DNA of 64,000 nt from Prochilodus magdalenae (Eukaryota; Chordata; Actinopteri; Characiformes; Prochilodontidae), in the NCBI GenBank assembly GCA_024036415.1, contig JAMWET010004998.1:562001-626000 (forward strand), in the 5' to 3' direction. Positions 60,601-64,000 of the stretch are shown here, in pieces. Both the position numbers and the translations under genes were made by a program. The notes below the pieces were generated by a model, which saw nothing but the letters and a program-made list of their open reading frames with translations, was not told the DNA's origin and made no database searches. The stretch's first letter is position 1. Each line of letters opens with the position of its first letter.

Positions 60601-62062
60601 TTTGGGAATTTCTTTAAGCAGTAAGTTCCTTTATGGTTTTTATACAGAAACATTACCCAAAATGAGGTATTGGCAGGGTGAAATTAGGATGAACATCAAG
60701 CTGGACTAAAATTATAGTCGCATTAATTTTAACTGTTCAGACTGCATATTAAATGTTTTGGAATTTGGTACCACATATAAAAGGGATTTTTATATATGGG
60801 AAATTGTTAATGTGTTTTTACTGTTCACCCTGCCACGTGGATAACGCACCTATGTCACGTGTGAAGAAAAGATTGGAAATTGGTATGCTTTTATCCTCTG
60901 TGTGATCGTAGACATAGTGATTTTCACTGCTGTTTCTTTCTGTACTTCTTCCAGTTATGTTAGCACCTACATACACATACAGTTTGAGCAGAAGAACAAA
61001 AGATTAACACACATGCGCGATCTGCCGCAGCTACTTTCTGTATTCTGCATTTTCTCTAACTTTTTAACCAAGTTCTATAATGGAAATCACATAAATAATA
61101 AGTAATAAACGCTTTTACCTCTTCTTTCAAAAGTTGTTACTGGTGTGCGTTAGATACTATGGGTTTTCACAGCTGTTTCTTCTCCAAATAATGAACACTA
61201 GTTAATTGTATGCTGGTAGTGCTCCCTGCTGGAGAAATTTCAGTCTGGCAAATGGGAGTTCCATGTGCATGTGTTTTACATATTTAAAAATGTTTTCCAT
61301 TGGAATAGCAGAAAAGCCTTACAAATAAACTTTAAATGCTTTTGGAAAGCTATGAAATTTTAAATCTGCTAGTCAATCAGAAATCACTTGAATCACATGA
61401 AAATTGATCAAAAAATTTTCGACAAATTCACAATTATCCTTGACCTGGTTAGTGAGTATTTAAATGCAGCAACATTTAGTACTTCTAGTAGTCTGGTTCT
61501 ATCCCCAAACCACCATAGTTTAGCCTTGTTACTGCCTCTTAGGATGTTTCCCACCCTAAAAACTCCCTCCTGATGCCCCACCCACAGCGTTTCATTGACA
61601 GGAAGCCTTGATGACAGTAAAAATAAGTTGGGGATTGATTTTCATTTATTAATGTTTGAATGAGACATTAAATTCTGTAAAATATATTACATATACAGTA
61701 AATATTTATAAGTATTTTTATTTTTTTAATTTTGCCTTTGTATATTTACAAATTATATTATATTATATTTATGTTAATATAAAACATTAAAATGTTTTCT
61801 CATGTGGATATCGCAAATTATTAAAGTATGTATGTACAGGTATATTACTTGCATTCACTGTTAAGCAAAAACATATTTTCCAGATTACATTTTACCATAG
61901 GAAATAGAATCATACCAATTTATTAACTCACAGTTTGTTCTGTGTCTTAAATATTTTGGTAGAATAATAAGGATTATATTGAAATTTGCTAGCCAGATAG
62001 CAATTTAGTTTTTTTTTTCTAATTTTACTAAGATAGTTAAGTTGTTGGTTAACCATTTAGAT
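57617..62062 (+). other. galnt10: galnt10 intron, late part
   Basis: Mostly AT-rich; no exon, RNA gene or transposon recognised. An 11-bp perfect inverted repeat lies at 59814-59840. 58950-59070 and 60400-60480 are slightly GC-richer. Confidence 0.4.
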
Positions 62063-62140
62063 CAGGGGTGTCCAAACTTCCACAAAAGACTAATGTAGGT
62101 TGTCTTTGCAAACAAGCAAGAGCACACCTGACGTGTAAAG
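62063..62140. mobile_element. Fragment of a common fish interspersed repeat
   Basis: GATCAGGGGTGTCCAAACTT followed by GACTAATGTAGGTTGTC and CAAGCAAGAGCACACCTGA matches the opposite end of the repeat fragment at 55150-55300. Confidence 0.5.
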
Positions 62141-63702
62141 TTATAGAAATATATTTAAAAATTACCCAAACCTAACAAGTAAGTAAATTGTGTGGTAAAG
62201 CACCTTTGTAACATTGAAAGCACGTTTCTAAACATCTTTTTAGTTGGATAATGTTAGATATTTTAATCTCTTAATCTATTCTGTAAGAAATATTTATTTT
62301 TTAATTTTACTTTATTGGGGCATTAGGAGAAGGTGACTCCACAACAAAAACTAGGACAACCTAGAAAAAATAATACAAAGGAAGTTACAAGAAAGAGCTG
62401 AGGTAGATTAATCGAAAGGTTAAGAATTTATCTTTTTAAACATTAGTGTAACATAATTCAAATTTTAAAACATATTGAGTAATTTTGCCAGGCGAAAGAA
62501 ATTAAACTGAAAGTTACTTTACAGGCCTGTATTTATTTTAGCAACTGAAGTGTTCACAGTTCAGGTATTAAACTGACAATGTGGAATCAACTGCAGCCAT
62601 TTGGCCCAGGTTCAGCTTCATGAATGAGGCTCTTGGTAACCAGTCTTCTATCTCACCTCCCCGGCTAATAGCTTTGTCAAATGAGGAAGGACCAGGGCCA
62701 TCTTCCCTGTTGTCTAAGGAGTGCGAAGGAAAAGGCGGGTAACCTCATATCAACCTTGCGTGATGACAAGAGAGAGGAAAGAGAGAGGAAATGTGAATTG
62801 AGGAGAGAGCAAGCAAAACATGGCTGCTCTGACGGCTTGTGTAGCATACTTGAAACGTTGAATAACAAATGTAATTAAAACAGACTTTAAAGGTGCCATA
62901 TGACGCATTTATTTATAATTTTCAAGTTGTCCTCTGATGTCCACAATGACTCCATGTGACATTGGTTGTTCCCCGATTCGGTTTACACAGCCATTTACAG
63001 TCTTATTATTGGGTCCTAGAGTTAAAGTACTAGACTCCTAAAGTTGCTTCATGTTCCGGGGAGCTCATGAATACTTTATTAAGATCTCTACTGATTTGTT
63101 GGTTTATGGTGAGGTATTTTAATGGTTCACACAGAAGCAACAGGTTGAAACACAGACAGGAAAATAAAATGAACATCCATGTAAACAAGCAAAACTGTAT
63201 TAAAAAGGTTTCTACCATTGTCTCTACTGTGTATAAGCTAAAGTGTCATATTACTTAGTTAACTAGTTTTGCTTGACAGTAGCTGATGTTACCTATACTA
63301 GCTACTTGCTTTCAGTCTTGACAACACAAAGTTAAATTAAATCTTTTAGCTTGCTATGAAACACACACAGTATGACTGCTACTAATGGACCATGGTTTGG
63401 GTTGTGATGCTAAAAGGTTTGGAATTGGTCTGTGTTCAGTCTTTTCAGTGTCAAATGCTGAGCAAAACTGCTCAGTGAAATGTGCAGAGGAAACTTAACA
63501 AATTTGTATTAAAGTTGTTCAGGATTCTGTTACGAATGCATACATTAAAATTGGCTCCCTATTCTGTTAATTTACTGTTACACTTAATTGGTGCCACAGA
63601 TACACTCCACACCACACATAATGTTGCATATACAAGCTGTAGCATTTTAGCTTTCAAGAACAACCATGCCCATTGACATCCTATTCACAGACTGAGAAGG
63701 TA
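62141..63702 (+). other. galnt10: galnt10 intron, last unannotated part
   Basis: No exon or repeat recognised. 62580-62880 is purine-rich with GAGAGGAAAGAGAG-type runs. Confidence 0.4.
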
Positions 63703-64000
63703 CACACGTGGACAAAATTGTTGGTACCCCTCGGTTAATGAAAGAAAAACCCACAATGGTAACAGAAATAACTTTAATCTGACAAAAGTAATAATAAATA
63801 AAAAATTCTATGAAAATGAACAAATGAAAGTCAGACATTGCTTTTCAACCATGCTTCAACAGAATTATTTAAAAAAATAAACACATGAAACAGGCCTGGA
63901 CAGAAATGATGGTACCCTTAACTTAATATTTTGTTGCACAACCTTTTAAGGCAATCACTGCAATCAAACGATTCCTGTATCTGTCAATGAGACTTCTGCA
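63703..64000 (-). mobile_element. Tc1-like element, left end, well preserved, cut by window
   Basis: Preceded by TA (63701-63702). The terminus CACACGTGGACAAAATTG is followed by a direct-repeat site GACAAAATTGTTGGTACCCC (63711-63730), with a second related site GACAGAAATGATGGTACCC at 63899-63917. The spacing of 188 bp is that of IR/DR Tc1 elements. The right part enters the C-terminal end of the transposase gene on the minus strand (TTGTTGCACAACCTTTTAAG). It agrees closely with the family sequence as I know it, suggesting a young insertion. Whether the transposase is intact lies outside the window. Confidence 0.85.

Noticed and set aside
1..64000. CRISPR arrays, operons, phage or plasmid features
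   Set aside because: The sequence is vertebrate in character; tandem arrays found are minisatellites or microsatellites without spacer structure.
1..64000. tRNA, rRNA or known microRNA genes
   Set aside because: No cloverleaf with A and B box sequences, rRNA core or microRNA seed hairpin was recognised by eye. A covariance-model scan was not possible.

Overview
The window looks like nuclear DNA of a ray-finned fish, probably an otophysan (characin, catfish or knifefish relative). The evidence is an AT-rich background with one CpG island, split-gene structure with consensus splice sites, abundant CA/GT microsatellites, and many decayed Tc1-like DNA transposons of types common in teleosts. The otophysan placement rests only on familiarity with one short repeat family and is weak. 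No prokaryotic, organellar or viral gene organisation is seen.

One protein gene can be supported. Positions 24600-25585 hold the promoter CpG island, a probable non-coding 5' exon (ending at 25033), a 308-bp 5'UTR intron, and the first coding exon (25342-25585) of galnt10, a Golgi polypeptide N-acetylgalactosaminyltransferase that starts mucin-type O-glycosylation. The start codon is at 25451 on the + strand. Only the cytoplasmic tail and membrane anchor (45 codons) lie in the window. Everything from 25586 to 64000 appears to be the first coding-region intron, and no exon of the catalytic domain was found.

Left part, 1-24600: intergenic sequence upstream of galnt10 with no recognisable gene. 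It holds copies of a short dispersed repeat (1-262, 8840-9470, 15165-15595, 19300-19640), four or more Tc1-like relics (3225-4070, 5988-7197, 13690-13940, 22235-22690 and others), a HE1/TE-X-like dispersed repeat (16795-17200), an LTR-like block (11465-11900), several microsatellites, and a 67-bp tandem repeat about 400 bp upstream of the CpG island.

Right part, 25586-64000: galnt10 intron. It holds a complete but dead Tc1-like transposon (52365-53690), the left end of a very well preserved Tc1-like element running off the window (63703-64000), two relics of another Tc1 family in opposite orientations (34860-35600 and 40046-40300), a probable solo LTR (45222-45616), a hAT-type MITE (47990-48225), and 38-bp and 33-bp minisatellites. 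There is also a perfect 24-bp hairpin (56565-56620) and several blocks that resemble conserved non-coding elements. The most unusual local structures are two long perfect hairpins that look like template-switch mutations (7166-7241, 56565-56620) and a spliced upstream ORF in the galnt10 leader. No new biological system was found.
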